From Candidula unifasciata (Eukaryota > Mollusca > Gastropoda > Stylommatophora > Geomitridae): DNA of 64,000 nucleotides. Position numbers and translations under genes: made by a program. A model generated the notes under the pieces. The model was not told where the DNA came from. It saw nothing but the letters and a program-made list of their open reading frames with translations, and made no database searches. Location of the stretch: contig CAJHNH020002833.1 in the NCBI GenBank assembly GCA_905116865.2, positions 28,246-92,245 on the forward strand, given 5' to 3'. Below, in pieces: positions 9,750-21,839 of this stretch (positions are counted from its first letter, which is position 1; every line of letters begins with the position of its first letter).

Positions 9750-10850
9750 CAAATGTCTTCTAAAGTAGCTCTAGTATAAGGCCCCGCCTTTTGACATCCT
9801 TCAGTGCTTTAAACAGCACTCAACTTGATAACATTTAACGCGGGACCGATTGACTCTGTTTTCATCTGCCTCTCCTCGTGTGGGTTCCGGGGCCCCATTT
9901 ACGAAAAAAAAGACTTACTGCCTCATCATTAGGCATGTCGTAAGAGTCGAACAACTGGTGGTTTTCTTCTTCTAAGTCGGACTGCATCTGCCTGAAAGGC
10001 AAGGAAGCAACAATACGCATAATCAGTTGGAGAAGTAAAACGAATGTGCACGCAACACTCAGGTTCTGGAACAAGCCTAACGTCCAGAGGTGGACGAACA
10101 GCCAGAACTTTCTTTCGGAGTTTACATAAGGAAGAGGAAGAAGACTTGCATCTTTCTTTGCAGGTCAAATATGAGGATTTACAGTAATGTCCATCTCTTG
10201 TCAGTCTTGTTAAGAAAGACTGTTTTTTAAACCTAGCTTACAAAGGTTTCTCACCAGAAAATACATCTTATGAACAAAATAAAGCAAGAATATGCAGATA
10301 TTTGTAAAGCCACAATGCCACTGGTTGAATGATTTTCCTTCCTAATGCATTTTCATAGTGCTAATGTAAAGAACAATCTAGGAGCAGATAATCTGGTAAT
10401 ATGGGTTTCAGCTTCACAGCAAACGGGACAGCCCATAGTCACTCCGCTCCTGTGCAAAAGAAAAACACACACTATGTTTCTTACAGTCCCCTTGTGGAAA
10501 GATTGCCATACTTATGTCTCAGCATGTGTACTAGCAGAGAAGGGGTATAAAATATCCACCTCAAAGTTCATCCCAATCTCAACTTGCAGGTCGGAAGACA
10601 AAAGTCTCCCGATACATCTGCCATCGTTTCAACAATGCACTATTTGTGTATGTACATTAAATTATATCTCTTTGAGAACTAACAGTAATACCGTCAAACA
10701 CTTTATTTAATCATTTCGCTGTTGTCAACTGTACCCGAAACATTGTACATTATAATATTTATTTGTCACGGCAAAAAAAAAAAAAAAAGTCACATGCGAC
10801 AGACAAATTTTGTTCAGATAATGGTTTGACGAATAGTGAAAAGCACAAGA
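9750..10850. other. Spacer between LR2 arms; unrecognised ORF
   Basis: Contains a 121-codon plus-strand frame (10345-10710) with no motif I recognise and no composition bias suggesting coding. Two T- or A-rich runs. I do not call a gene. Confidence 0.4.
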
Positions 10851-10854
10851 CTAA

Positions 10855-11300
10855 CTATGCATTCATCTGAACCGATTATACTTAATATTTTCATTCAATT
10901 GTTTCCACCTATCAAGGGATATAAACATGTTCACCAACACTAGGGGAGACAGTATCGCATATGAGACAGGCCTACTGTGTGACAAATATGAATGCAGTAA
11001 GTTAGTTTACCATTGGCGGCTCCTTAACCTAATATGATCCAAACATTTTGTGTTAACTTGCAACAAACAAAATGGCAGAATTGAGTAACACTGTTATTTG
11101 GTCAAATTCATAATGTTTCCAGAAGTATAACATCTAGTAGAAAATCATTACAAGTGCTTTGGACAACATCACGACTGTTAACAATGTTTTAAAGAGTGAG
11201 ACACAAAATTTCTTGTTTATATTTTTGTCAGGTACACAATGATGTACCTTATAAATGTTATCATGAAAGTAAAGGAGAACCGAAGTAGCGAAAAGGTTGA
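10855..11300 (-). repeat. LR4 copy (inverted)
   Basis: On the minus strand it shows the hairpin GGTACA-N6-TGTACC (plus 11231-11248), then CTAGATGTTATACTT, TTTGACCAAATAACAGTGTT, GTTGCAAGTTAACACAA and TATATCCCTTGATAGG, matching 1555-2110 and 15180-15810. Confidence 0.7.
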
Positions 11301-11549
11301 GCTAAGCTGATCTGTTTAAACAATGTCAAAAAGCATACAAAGCGGTCCATCATTTTTTTTTTTTAATCACTTTAAAATGTGTACAGTTTATCATCTTCGT
11401 CAAACGAAACCAAAAACAATGGCACTGTAAAGAGACGATGTAAACGTCATCACAAATATGAGGACACTGTCATGAAGCATAAACTAAACACAACTGTACC
11501 ATGTAAAAATACTATCATCACTTTTAACTATCAATAGCATATCACCACT

Positions 11550-11900
11550 ATCATACTACCACGGAACGTGGCAAAGAAGTTCCAGTATTTGTTGGCTGTC
11601 TAGGGTTAAACTTGACAATGTGACAATTGCATTATTCTTCATGAGCGATTGACGCTTATATCATTGTCTAAATCAATGAGAAAAGGGTTGCGGCAGAATC
11701 GAACCCGGTATGTCTGGGAGGCGTTTATTGTCGTACATAGTTTTCTTGATGGAGTTTAGGGTATTATATGTTCATCTAGTGGCATTTCTATATGACAGAC
11801 AGTATTTTGAAACACAGTAATCTGAACCCATTAACATACTCGGTTTGCGTCCTCAGATTACACGTGGTGAAGATGACGTCACGTTTTCTTAACATATTTT
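11550..11900 (-). repeat. LR2 copy in inverse orientation
   Basis: Reverse complement of about 9370-9740, including AGACAGCCAACAAATACT, TCAATGAGAAAAGGGT, TATGTCTGGGAGGCGTTTAT and CCATTAACATACTCGGTTT. Together they form an inverted repeat with ~340-bp arms and a ~1.8-kb spacer. Confidence 0.8.
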
Positions 11901-12109
11901 GCCCAGTTCTAGGTATCTTTTGTTTCGAGTTAACACTGAATTTTATAAAACAAATCTGTTTCCCTTCATTACGGGTCTGTCGATCACGTTGGTATCCCTT
12001 TAAGTATGTGTTATTATCTGAAACAAAAAAAAAAGTATAGTCGGTTTTGGCAAAAGCACATTTGAATGTCTTATTTTATTCCAGAATAACGTTGAATTGT
12101 GGCATTCGA

Positions 12110-12300
12110 GTTAGGATTTGGGCTGCCTTCACGGTACTTCAGACTTGTCCAAACAACATATACATCAGCGTCCGCTGTTAATAGTGCCAGCAAAAAGTTG
12201 GCTGACAAGACGAATTTTATGTCCGGTGGGACTCTCATGCCCTGAAAAGCCTATCTTTACTCTAATTTTTTTCGGAATCTCAGCGATGATGTGGGCATAA
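12110..12300 (-). pseudogene. LINE RNase H C-terminal relic
   Basis: Minus-strand translation gives IRVKIGFSGHESPTGHKIRL, then VSQLFAGTINSGR, which aligns with the DLGIKIGTAKNETHT..LVNQHRTGTISHR region downstream of RNase H in the 53-kb LINE. At nucleotide level, ACATCAGCGTCCGCTGTTAA matches the equivalent part of the 19-kb relic. Short and truncated. Confidence 0.55.
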
Positions 12301-12469
12301 ATACTTTTTTTATGTGCCATGCAAATGCAAATTTATAATTTACATCTTTACAGAACATGCTTCTAAATAGAAAGGTTTCTTCAAGACGTTTAGTCTGTAT
12401 TAGGATAAGTTCTTAGGAAGATATACATTGTTCTGCCTGACCAAATAGTACATTATAGTTTGAAGCTTG

Positions 12470-13217
12470 TGGACTTCTCAGCACCCGTCACGGTGTTTCT
12501 CTGACAGCCTTGTGTAGTAGTCATGCAGATGCAGTCGTGGGTCGTAGTGCTCCTGTGACAGTCGTGTGTGACACTGATCCTGTTAAAGTTCTGTGTCGTA
12601 ACGATATATTGACAATCGTGTGTCGTAGTGATCAAGTGACATATGTCACAATGCTCCTGTGAAAGTCGTGTGTCAAAGTGCTTCTGTGCAAGTCTTGCGT
12701 CGTAGTGACCCGGTGACAGTTGTGTGTCACTCATCTCCTCTGCCAGTCGTGTATCACAGTGCTCTTTTGACAGTTGTGTGTCACAGTGATCCTTTGTCAG
12801 TCATGTGTCACAGAGATTCAATGTCAGTCGTGTGTCACAGTGCTCCTTTGACAGTTGTGTGTCACAGTGATCCTTTGTCAGTCATGTGTCACAGAGATTC
12901 ACTGTCAGTCGTGTGTCCCAGTGCTCCTTTGACAGTTGTGTGTCACAGTGATCCTTTGTCAGTCATGTGTCACAGAGATTCACTGTCAGTCGTGTGTCAC
13001 AGTGCTCCTATGACAGTTGGGTCTTACAGTGTTCCTCTGACAGTCGTGATTCACAGTGTTCTTCTGTCAGTCGTATGTCACAGTGTTTCTCTGTCAGGTG
13101 AGTGTCACGGTGTTCCTGTGACTGTCATGTGTCACAGTGCCCTTATGACAGTTGAGTGTCACGGTGTTCCTGTGACTGTCATGTGTTACAGTGCCCGTAT
13201 GACAGTTGGGTGTCGTA
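12470..13217. repeat. 27-bp minisatellite with 81-bp higher-order unit
   Basis: Tandem units of the type GTCAGTCGTGTGTCACAGTG-CTCCTTT. In 12760-13010 three unit variants recur as a block of 81 bp (three times 27). Because 27 is divisible by three, the plus strand stays open for 213 codons (12659-13300) as a nine-residue repeat (LTVVCHSDP, LSVMCHRDS, LSVVCHSAP). No start context, signal or flanking exon supports translation, so I call it a repeat. Confidence 0.9.
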
Positions 13218-13228
13218 GTAGCGTGATA

Positions 13229-13412
13229 ACTCCTTGTACTCCAAGTTCACTCCCGGGGGTAGGCAGAAAAGCCAAATTTCTCCCAGATTTACGGTATTAA
13301 CAATGGAATCAAGGCCAAAAGGTTGCAATATCCATAATACCGAGCCTAAGGGTTAACAACTCATGGCTTCTGAATACTAAAACAAAAACAAAACAAAAAC
13401 AAACAAAATCGC
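13229..13412 (+). mobile_element. SINE-E copy, 5' truncated
   Basis: Matches 6755-6910 from the B-box region (AAGTTCACTCCCGGGGGT) through CAGAAAAGCCA, CCGAGCCTAAGGGTTAACAA and CTCATGGCTTCT, ending in an (AAAAC)n tail. It joins the end of the 27-bp minisatellite, so it either inserted in the array or truncated it. Confidence 0.88.
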
Positions 13413-13629
13413 TTGCTAATATAGTCCATGGTTTGGCTACTTATCTATTATGTGTGGTGTTGTTTCCTGGTTACTAATATGTTTTTTGTGTGTGGTTATT
13501 TTGTGTGTTTCTTTGATCTAGTTCCATCTGTCCTGAATGCTGATTGTAGTTGGAGCGTCTAGGTATTCTTAAGTGTTTGAAATCTTTTCTTTATTTCTTA
13601 TATAAATTTAGTAGCAATGTATTTTTCAC

Positions 13630-14490
13630 CTGATAGGTTGATATTGTAGCGTGCTGTCTGTGTCCTAGCTTGTGTGTAAACTGTTTCGAGTTTAAGTCGT
13701 GGTAGTGCAGCTACGAGGTGATAATCACTGCCCATATCTGCTCTCCTTTTGACACGCACATTGAGTAGACACCCAGGCTATTTTCTATTTACATCTTTTT
13801 CATTTGGAGATATCCACGTAAGCTTGTGTATGTTCTTGTGAGGAAATAGTGTCCTCATATAACAAGTCCACCTCTGTACAGAAGTCGCTCAGTCTTTCTT
13901 TGTTGTCATTACCTCTTCCACATCCTTGCTTTCCAATTGATGATTCAAGTTTATGTTACCAACTTTTGTTACCAATGTTTCTTTATCTATGTCTTCAGCT
14001 TCATTAGTGGGTGAGTAGCATTGGATGACATTGAATCGTGCTGTCATGATTCTTTTAAAAATTGGACGCCACCCTATAAGATTTTTGTGCATATCTTTCT
14101 TTGAAATGAATGCCATGCCGGAAGAATGTAGGTTATCATCTCTTTCAGAGTATATTATGGTTTCTCCTGTACCTGTCGTGGACTGTCCAAACCCTGTCCA
14201 CCTGCTTTCACTGATTCCAAGAATATGCAGTTAATGGTTCTGCATTTCTTTAATTACTTAGGCGGTTTGGGCCGTTTCAAACATGGTTCTTTCATTCCAG
14301 AAGCCAATTCCTAATTTGGTTTTGACGTCCAGTTGAATTGTTTTCCCATCATGGGCTTCCTTTCTGCTTTCGCCTATGTTGTTCATGCTGACAGAGGCAC
14401 TCTGTTTCAAGACCGCTGGACGTTTAGAGCACTTATTTCCTCTTGAAGTTTCACTAACATGTAATTTCTTTTTTTCTTTCTTTTTCAACA
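13630..14490 (-). pseudogene. LINE APE-type endonuclease relic
   Basis: The minus strand reads KTKLGIGFWNERTMFETAQT, then LHILGISESRWTGFG, TGTGETIIYSERDD and GMAFISKKDMHKNLIGWRPI, then MTARFNVIQCYSPTNEAEDID. These are the classical blocks of the apurinic-like endonuclease of RTE-like/CR1-type LINEs (WNVRTM with Asn, GISE with Glu, YAPT). The run continues with decayed sequence to about 13640 (LSDFCTEVDLL). A stop separates the first block from the second and a frameshift follows YSPTNE. No RT follows, so this is an isolated 5' domain fragment. Confidence 0.82.
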
Positions 14491-14574
14491 GGGCAGAGCT
14501 GTCAACACTGCGCCCAACCCCTTAACTTGCAGGACCAGGAGGCCATCTCAAGTCTGGTCACTCACCAATGACTT

Positions 14575-14810
14575 GTCCGGCTTGGGTGACCCTGCCAGGA
14601 ACAAAACTTTCCGCCGACATAGCTCCCTAGATCACTGAGGCTCTCAAGCTCCTAAAATTGTTGGTAGAGTGGACAGGTCTGCAGAATGTGCTCAGGTGAT
14701 TGTGGTCCTGTTTGACAAGCACACTGTGGGGAGTGAAACATGTTTATGTCATGCATGTGGTAGCTGAGCCTGTAGTCTCCTGTTCGTAGACGGAATATTG
14801 TTCAATGATG
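14575..14810 (-). pseudogene. LINE C-terminal Cys/His region relic
   Basis: One minus-strand frame reads FRLRTGDYRLSYHMHDINMF, then HSPQCACQTGPQSPEHILQT and CPLYQQF. The pattern RLRTG..RL..H.....CxC....HILQxCP is typical of the region after RNase H in I/Jockey-group LINEs. It lies immediately upstream (in the same orientation) of the endonuclease fragment of a different LINE type, so two unrelated relics are abutted. Confidence 0.7.
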
Positions 14811-15179
14811 CTTTATATTGAGTCTGCATGTGGATGTTTACTGTTAATTTGTTCTCTTCACAAAATGTCGAATTTCCCCTCGATACGTGTTTATACTACG
14901 AGCTTTTTTTTTTTTTTTTTTTTTCACAATAACTCTTGGACTAAAAAAAAAAAAAAAGTTAATATTATTTCAAGCCTAAACAAGTGTGTGTTTTATCAAA
15001 TCTATAGTGTATGCGTACTGTATCATATAATTTAATGGATGTTTTGTTGTGTTTTGTTATATGTGCTTTGTGATAGTGCCAGCATATATTTGCTAATGTG
15101 GTTTACAGTGCCTGTTTACTATTACGTTGCCTATGCATTCTAGTGATGAAAGCGATATACTGTAAAAATGGATTTGTGA

Positions 15180-15810
<631 letters not shown>

Positions 15811-15879
15811 GATGGCAGACTTATCAGGAGATGTGGTAGTGACTGCCTGCTGCTTGTAAACCTTGTTAAAGGAAGCTTT

Positions 15880-16170
15880 GATACTGAGCGGTCCACTCAC
15901 TGACAATACGTAAAGGACCCTTTTTTCACTCCTTTCAGGCGTTTAGTGTATTCCGGGCTTGACCTCTATTTTATAGACCAAACTGTACTTCGGGGGTGAT
16001 GTGGCATGACGGCACCTCTACTTCCTAGGACTGCACCTGGTACCCATTGAAGGCTTGGGAGACCTGGGAGCCGAGGATACATATTTTTTTTAAAATGTCA
16101 GAACCGAACCCACTACCTTCAAATTCGCAGACAAGTGTCCAGCCGCTGGACGACGGCGGCTCCCAATGAG
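15880..16170 (-). mobile_element. tRNA-derived SINE (family D) copy
   Basis: Minus strand: GGGAGCCGCCGTCGTCCAGC head, B-box-like GTGGGTTCGGTTCTGACA, then the body block GGTACCAGGTGCAGTCCTAG and GGAAGTAGAGGTGCC shared with 3.4-3.6 and 18.8 kb. Confidence 0.6.
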
Positions 16171-16189
16171 TCTCTAAATCATATTCTAA

Positions 16190-16610
16190 TTTTAAGGTAC
16201 ATCCACGTGTACCTGCTAAAAATAGTAGCTTTTCTTGTCATGGAGAAACCTCTTGCACACCGTAACAGTCAAGTTTGTGCTCACAGCAGTTGCTAGTATT
16301 TTACATTTGAATATTATCCTTTAAGAAAATGTACATATCGATTACTTGAAGAGCTTTTCTCAGTTCTCTAATTATTGTTGAATGTTAGAATAAGATCTTT
16401 TGATCTCAGGAAAAAATGAGCACTAACTATTAAATGCTTTTTAACATTAATGTATCTATATAGTGGTTCATCGCCCTCTTTATATGGTATTTTTTCCCTT
16501 TTTTTTTTTTTTTGTATCCCTTGATTGCTGAAAAACGTCTGTTACAAATACCAAACATAATTGGGTCAGATAAATTTATCCTAAAACGTTATTCATTATT
16601 CTTACAATTT
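16190..16610 (+). repeat. LR4 copy
   Basis: Hairpin GGTACA-TCCACG-TGTACC at 16196-16213, then TTGTGCTCACAGCAGTTGC, ATTATCCTTTAAGAAAATG, TTGTATCCCTTGATTGCTG and CGTTATTCATTATTC. Close to the 59.6-60.0 kb copy. Confidence 0.7.
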
Positions 16611-16689
16611 TTTAAGAATTGCAATTTTCGCCCATGTCCTTGTGTTTCTCTATGGTTATATTGCACTTCCCCCGTGTCTTGCTCGTCAT

Positions 16690-16950
16690 GCATGTATATT
16701 ATGTAGTGTTTTATTCTATGTAATCAAAGCTTCTGGGCGTCGTACCATAATCACTGGATCCAAAGTGTGGGCGGCAACTCAGATTGGGGTTACCTGTGTG
16801 ACGAGCATATCTCTTTGTTTTGATTCAACTTATAGCCAACCTGGCCCCTCGTTGTTGAGTCCATTTAGATAGTAATGCTTACATTTGTGTGTAACTGCCA
16901 TTCATTGTAGATGTCTATACTGTAGTCTCTTGCATTGTTTTATATAATCA
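16690..16950 (+). repeat. LR5 repeat, uninterrupted copy
   Basis: CCATAATCACTGGATCCAAA, GTGTGGGCGGCAACT and GTAGTCTCTTGCATTGTTTT occur in the same order at 24715-24911 plus 25246-25320. In that second copy a SINE separates the halves. Here they are contiguous (empty site at about 16868-16885). Confidence 0.75.
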
Positions 16951-16959
16951 TAGAACCAG

Positions 16960-18180
16960 TCTCAGAGTCCACTCGATATGTGGAATTCACAAATCTAACC
17001 AGTCAAAGATGAGTATTCTATATTTGGTGGCTTCTAGTGATAATGTTGGCATACAGACTGCGGGTTAATATAACAATACATTTATACATGTTTACCAAAA
17101 AATAGTTGTAGAAGAGTCAACACTACCCATAAGGTTACACAGTGTACCCAAATAAACATAGTCTGATTATTGAACATCTGCCTTGTGTAACAGAATGTGT
17201 AATTAGACTGAATGACAGTGGTAATACAGAAGCCTAATTGCACAGTAAACATGATGACTACAGAAGAGTCGTCCAACTTTAATTATGAAGGCTATTAAAT
17301 ATATTATATTTTTGCGTTTTCCTAACATAACTGTGTCACTGTGGTCAAAAGTTCTAACCTATGGATATGTAGACCAATCTACACTCATTGTATATCAACG
17401 ACACGTAGGCCTTCCTTTCTTCTCCGGACTTTACCCAATACCTGTATGAAAATATTATTCTATGATCAGACACCTTATGTCCTTATGGCCTAAAAAACAT
17501 CATTTGCTTTACATACTCAGGCGTAAATACAGTATATAAAAAAATATTAGATATATCCCCTCTATACCAGACACGTAACAGCGACCATTAAACAGACATA
17601 TCTGTAAGCATTTTAGTTCACTATTACATGTTTAATACGAAGATTACATGGATTGTTTGATTTTGAAATGTAACACATCCAAAATTACGGCCGTATTCAA
17701 GATGTGACATTATGTCACAACAGAGTTGATAATATTACACACATTTTCTTAAATATGCTGCACACACATCCGATATTGCCATTTTCTTGATTTATTAGTT
17801 TTAAATAAATGTACTTTGTGGAAGACAAACTTGCAAGATGAAGTCTAATACACCTCACTAAACAGCTATGACAAGAGAATGGAATAACAACACTCGAGAA
17901 AAGAATCATTTATTGAGATTATTCTAAAGTGTGTCTTTTACTGCTATCTCTGGCTATCCTTGACCGGTAATCATTTGTTTAAAACAAATTTTCAAAACTA
18001 CCAAAACAAACTCACACCCAGAAACATTATGCACTTGTATATGTATATAAGTATGGAAATCGTGAAAAATACATTGCAAATTCAAGCAGTCAGGTTACTA
18101 TATTATAGAGACTGGCGAGTCTTAAGTCGATTTTTATTCTGAAGAAGAGTTTTTTTTTTTTTTTTAACCGATCTTCTAGT
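16960..18180. other. No recognised feature
   Basis: AT-rich sequence with short unsupported frames. No similarity to other parts of the window noticed. Confidence 0.4.
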
Positions 18181-18364
18181 GTAGCAGAAAATTAAAGGTA
18201 CATATATACTCGTTCTACCACCCTTATTACAGCTACAGAAAATGTCACCTTTGCCATCTGTAAAACAAGGTGTATTATTTAACTGAGTTTAGTACAGCTG
18301 AACTTGAATGTGAGGATTCTAACACCATCTCCACACGTGACATGTGAATTATCCTTTTTGTTAT

Positions 18365-18735
18365 AGATACTAGGTACAACGTTGCGTACCTGCCGAAAAA
18401 GTTTATTAGAAAAGTCTCTAAACCATACCAATTTATTAGAAAATGTGTGAACTGTCCGTACATTCAAGCGCTAATGCTTTGAGATAATATTTGTAGTTTA
18501 AAGATACACAGTGTTTAAACAAAGAGCATCAGACAATTTCCAAATAACTTATGTGACATAATATAAACTGATAAGCCTCAGAGAATCGTGTCTACTGAAT
18601 GGCACTTTCTTTAATCACGTTAGATAATCTTCACTTTTGCTCTACTTTAATAGACACGTAAATCATTTCCCTTTATGGCTGTTCATTGATTGGACTTATA
18701 CCCCTTGACATCATAATTATCTACCAAAAAAAAAA
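18365..18735 (+). repeat. LR4 copy, diverged
   Basis: Hairpin GGTAC-N8-GTACC at 18373-18390 followed by TGCCGAAAAAG. The right side has TCATTTCCCTTTATGGCTGT and TTATACCCCTTGA, matching the end block of the family. Confidence 0.5.
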
Positions 18736-18774
18736 AAAAAAAAAGAAATTAAAAAAAAAACTATATTTAAAAAA

Positions 18775-18890
18775 TGACCTAGGCTGCTAGGTTGACCTAG
18801 ACTTTGATGGGCAGCAGGTAAAGTCCTGGGAAGTAAAGGAGACCGACGTGATGCCAACCATGTCACCCACCGATTGTGATTGGTCTGAAA
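18775..18890 (+). mobile_element. SINE-D fragment
   Basis: Holds the family body block (AAGTCCTGGGAAGTAAAGGA, GACGTGATG, GACC/ACCATGTCACC) without a recognisable head. Confidence 0.5.
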
Positions 18891-19034
18891 AGAAGGTTAC
18901 CTATGTACATATAGAGCTCATTGTGTTCTAGTTACATGTCTGGATGGTGAAGTCGGTATGCGTTCTTGTCCTTATGTGTATCGTCGCCAGTATTGTTCGC
19001 TCTTGTTTCTGTCTGTAATGAGTTATGACTTGGT

Positions 19035-19345
19035 TTTCAGAGCACTCCTGACACGCAGAAAGGTGCTCAGATTCTCTCTCCAACAAATACATCAGCGTCA
19101 CACTCTGATAGTCCTATGTTGGGTGACAAGACCTCTCGTGTCTCCGGTGTGCTTTTCGTGCCTGGTTGTGCCAATCTTTTACTCCCTATTCTAGCTCGCT
19201 TAGCGAAGATGTAGATGTGCTGCTCCCAAAATCCTCTGAACGTCCTACCTCTCTAATGTCATTAACAATGTCGGCATGATCCATGGGCTGGCCCTCTGTA
19301 ACTAATATGTCGGCTCTTTCATTTGCAACTACACCCGCATACCAT
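19035..19345 (-). pseudogene. LINE RNase H C-terminal relic
   Basis: Nucleotide and protein similarity to the 3' part of the 53-kb LINE: GGTGCTCAGAT, GTGACAAGACCTCT, AATGTCGGCATGATCCATGG, GCTGGCC and TCGGCTCTTTCATTTG. Translation gives the C-terminal ESEHLSACQECSEN, next to GSEHLWTCPECNEDN of the 53-kb copy. This shows that the HLxxCxxC ending is an ancestral part of the ORF. Multiple stops; no (CTAA)n tail remains. Confidence 0.75.
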
Positions 19346-19349
19346 AGTC

Positions 19350-20345
19350 AACCTGGAAACTATAGGCGCGATGTGTGGTGTTTTACTTTACGTGTAAATT
19401 AGTTCTGACTCCCCTGTGTTTCCAGAGAAGCGAACAACTGTAATACTGCTTGATAACTTTGTTACGTTTCATTTGATCTTGAACAATTATGTTTCTGATT
19501 GGGTTCGGTTCGGCGAACATACAGGGGAAGAAGGAGGAGGGGGAGTGTTGGGACAGACCTACTGCTCCTTGACAATTGTGTCCATTAGAAGGATTCATCG
19601 AGGCTGTGCAAATATCGGATGTGTTGGACCAAAGGGTGTGATAGTTCAGCCTAGCTGTACATCATTATACAATTTTCCAACCGACCATTTAACGGCAAAG
19701 ATATAACACCGAACGTAAAATAGATCAGCTAGCGTCACGTGACAACTAACACAAACGGATTAGGACGAAGACCAAAGGAATGCATCTCTGGTTAAATGAC
19801 ATTGCGTCTTTTGTTTTTGATATATGGCACCGGTTTGTGCCGGCCACAAATGTAACGCCAGCAGATAACAACGCTGTACTGATAATGGCTTCACTGTAGA
19901 CTTCGTAAAAAATTAATAGATTTAACTATTTTTTTCTTTTCAGATTGTAAATACCAACTGACACCACACACATTTAAATTTATTTTAAAACGAGATTTTA
20001 TAAGAAACGGTTGATCCTTTAAGAATATTGTGTATCAGATCAGGATCCAAACCATCTTAATAACACAGTCAGCTATTCAAATAAGCATAGTTTACTGAAA
20101 TGTTTCAATAATATTAAATAATTGTGGACCTTGTTGATTTCTGCGTGAATTCTATTGTTCCCCTCCCTTGACAGCCAGATTTCCGGTGATATATTTCTTA
20201 ATTCAGTTTATGGATAATTTACGAAACATTACAACCGTGGACACTAGTTATTATAGCCATAATATAGGGTAGCAAAAAAATAACATATTAAAAGACACAA
20301 CAACCACTTTGACTGTCTAGAAGAGTAAGTAAAGTAATGATCCCT
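19350..20345. other. No recognised feature
   Basis: AT-rich; includes an unrecognised 96-codon plus frame (19416-19706). No repeat similarity noticed. Confidence 0.4.
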
Positions 20346-20479
20346 TTTTTTTTAAGCCCTTGGCGCTTCGGGTCAATGTGAAGAGCGTCCCATCTTTTTA
20401 CAGACTGATCGGCACTGGACAGGTAATCTGGTCAGCATTACGCCGGCCGTCTGTACTTCCCCAGGATAGTCATCCTAGC

Positions 20480-20610
20480 ATCCATTTTAGGCTGGGTCGA
20501 CCTGCGAGGCCTCATATCATGATAAAAATCTACGCAGCCAGCAGTGGGTTGGGATCGCGGTATTTTGGACGACGAGTCGGCCTCGCTGAGAGTAAGCCAC
20601 AGACTCCGCT
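20480..20610 (-). mobile_element. Possible SINE-C relative
   Basis: Minus strand has a CTGTGGCTTACTC A-box-like stretch, and AGGTCGACCCAGCCTAAAAT, which matches the distal block of family C copies at 29.1 and 59.3 kb. The B box is unclear. Confidence 0.4.
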
Positions 20611-20724
20611 GTCTAGAAAAGCGAGCTCCTAATTGGAGAAAAAACATTTTTGATCATTATTATCGTGTGCCGAATGTCACAGATATATAAATACATAAAT
20701 AGTGTATCCAAAGTATTATTAAGA

Positions 20725-20865
20725 AAAATGCACACGTAGTTAAAATGTATACACTCATAGTTAATATATATATATATAACACACATATAGTTGAAATCTA
20801 TACACACACAGTTAAAATATATGTGCACGTAGTTAAAATATGTACACACATAGCTAAAATATAAT
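20725..20865. repeat. Degenerate tandem repeat, ~20-25 bp
   Basis: About six units of the form ACACATAGTTAAAATATATA, with an AT run inside. Confidence 0.7.
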
Positions 20866-21189
20866 AGTACCAGCGTTGGCAACCACTTGTGTGACTCTCT
20901 CTGGTAGTATTTTAACATACTTGTCCGGCCAGTTAGTACTGTATTCTTGTCTCAAGGAGAATAGAACTAGTCACCATCAAAATAAAATACAAGTAGCTTT
21001 CAGTATTTTACCTTATAGTTCAGACAAGTCAGCTTTCGGCAATGTGAGGCTTGTGTAGACATTTATCATTGCAAAATTAGTTGATACAACCTCACTTATG
21101 TCCAGACCACCATCATTATAAGCAACATCATGTTTTTTTTAATGTAAGACGGGTGGTCAAGGTGTCAATGTCTTTTCTACGCTTTTGTT

Positions 21190-21634
21190 CTCACCAACTT
21201 CCTAAACTAACGTTAGTACATACCAAATCTCTTCTCTGACACTTGTTCTCACCACTCCCTTCATAGCGATAATGCTAACCAACCCCTTCATTGACTTTAG
21301 CTCTCACCATCTTCCTTCACTGACTCTTTTTCTCATCATCTCCATTCATTCACTCTTGTTCTCATTCTCATAATGTCCCTTACTGACTTTTTGTTTCTCA
21401 TTATCTCTCATTATTCACTCGTATTCTTATCATCTTCCTGAACTAGCTCATGTCTGATATAGCTAATGTTTAGATATCGACTTGTATTCATGGCAACACA
21501 AGCGTTGGCGGTAATGAATTGTTCGATATCATCTTAGAATCGCTGTGTTTGATTTCAAATAATACCCACAGATATTGGTCTAATGTTTAACTGGTCGTCA
21601 GACTGGATGGTTTATGTGACCTCCCAACTGTTCA

Positions 21635-21729
<95 letters not shown>

Positions 21730-21830
21730 ACCTTGACAACATTCGCCTTGCCTTGCCTCCACTTACTATCAAGTGCTGCTGTCACATTTCGCTCCTGTCA
21801 TGTGCCTGGTTTAAGGATTTCTCCTTAAGA
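21190..21830 (+). repeat. LR1 partial copy
   Basis: Contains the tandem TTCACTGACTCTTGTTCTCA units, then GCTAATGTTTAGATATCGA, GTCTAATGTTTAACTGGTCG and a CT array, in the same order as 26810-27400 and 37230-37900. The flanking modules are not evident here. Confidence 0.75.
21641..21727. repeat. (CT)n microsatellite
   Basis: About 87 bp, nearly pure, inside the LR1 copy at the same place as the CT arrays at 27228-27260 and 37778-37830. Confidence 0.95.
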
Positions 21831-21839
21831 ACCAACAGC

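Noticed and set aside
10345..10710. 121-codon open frame as a gene
   Set aside because: No recognisable motif, no initiation context or splice signals that I can support, and no second copy to test conservation.
12659..13300. 213-codon frame as a Cys-rich repeat protein
   Set aside because: Explained by a 27-bp tandem unit. Its last part runs into a SINE.
19416..19706. 96-codon plus frame
   Set aside because: No motif and no similarity to other sequence in the window; length is within chance expectation in 64 kb.
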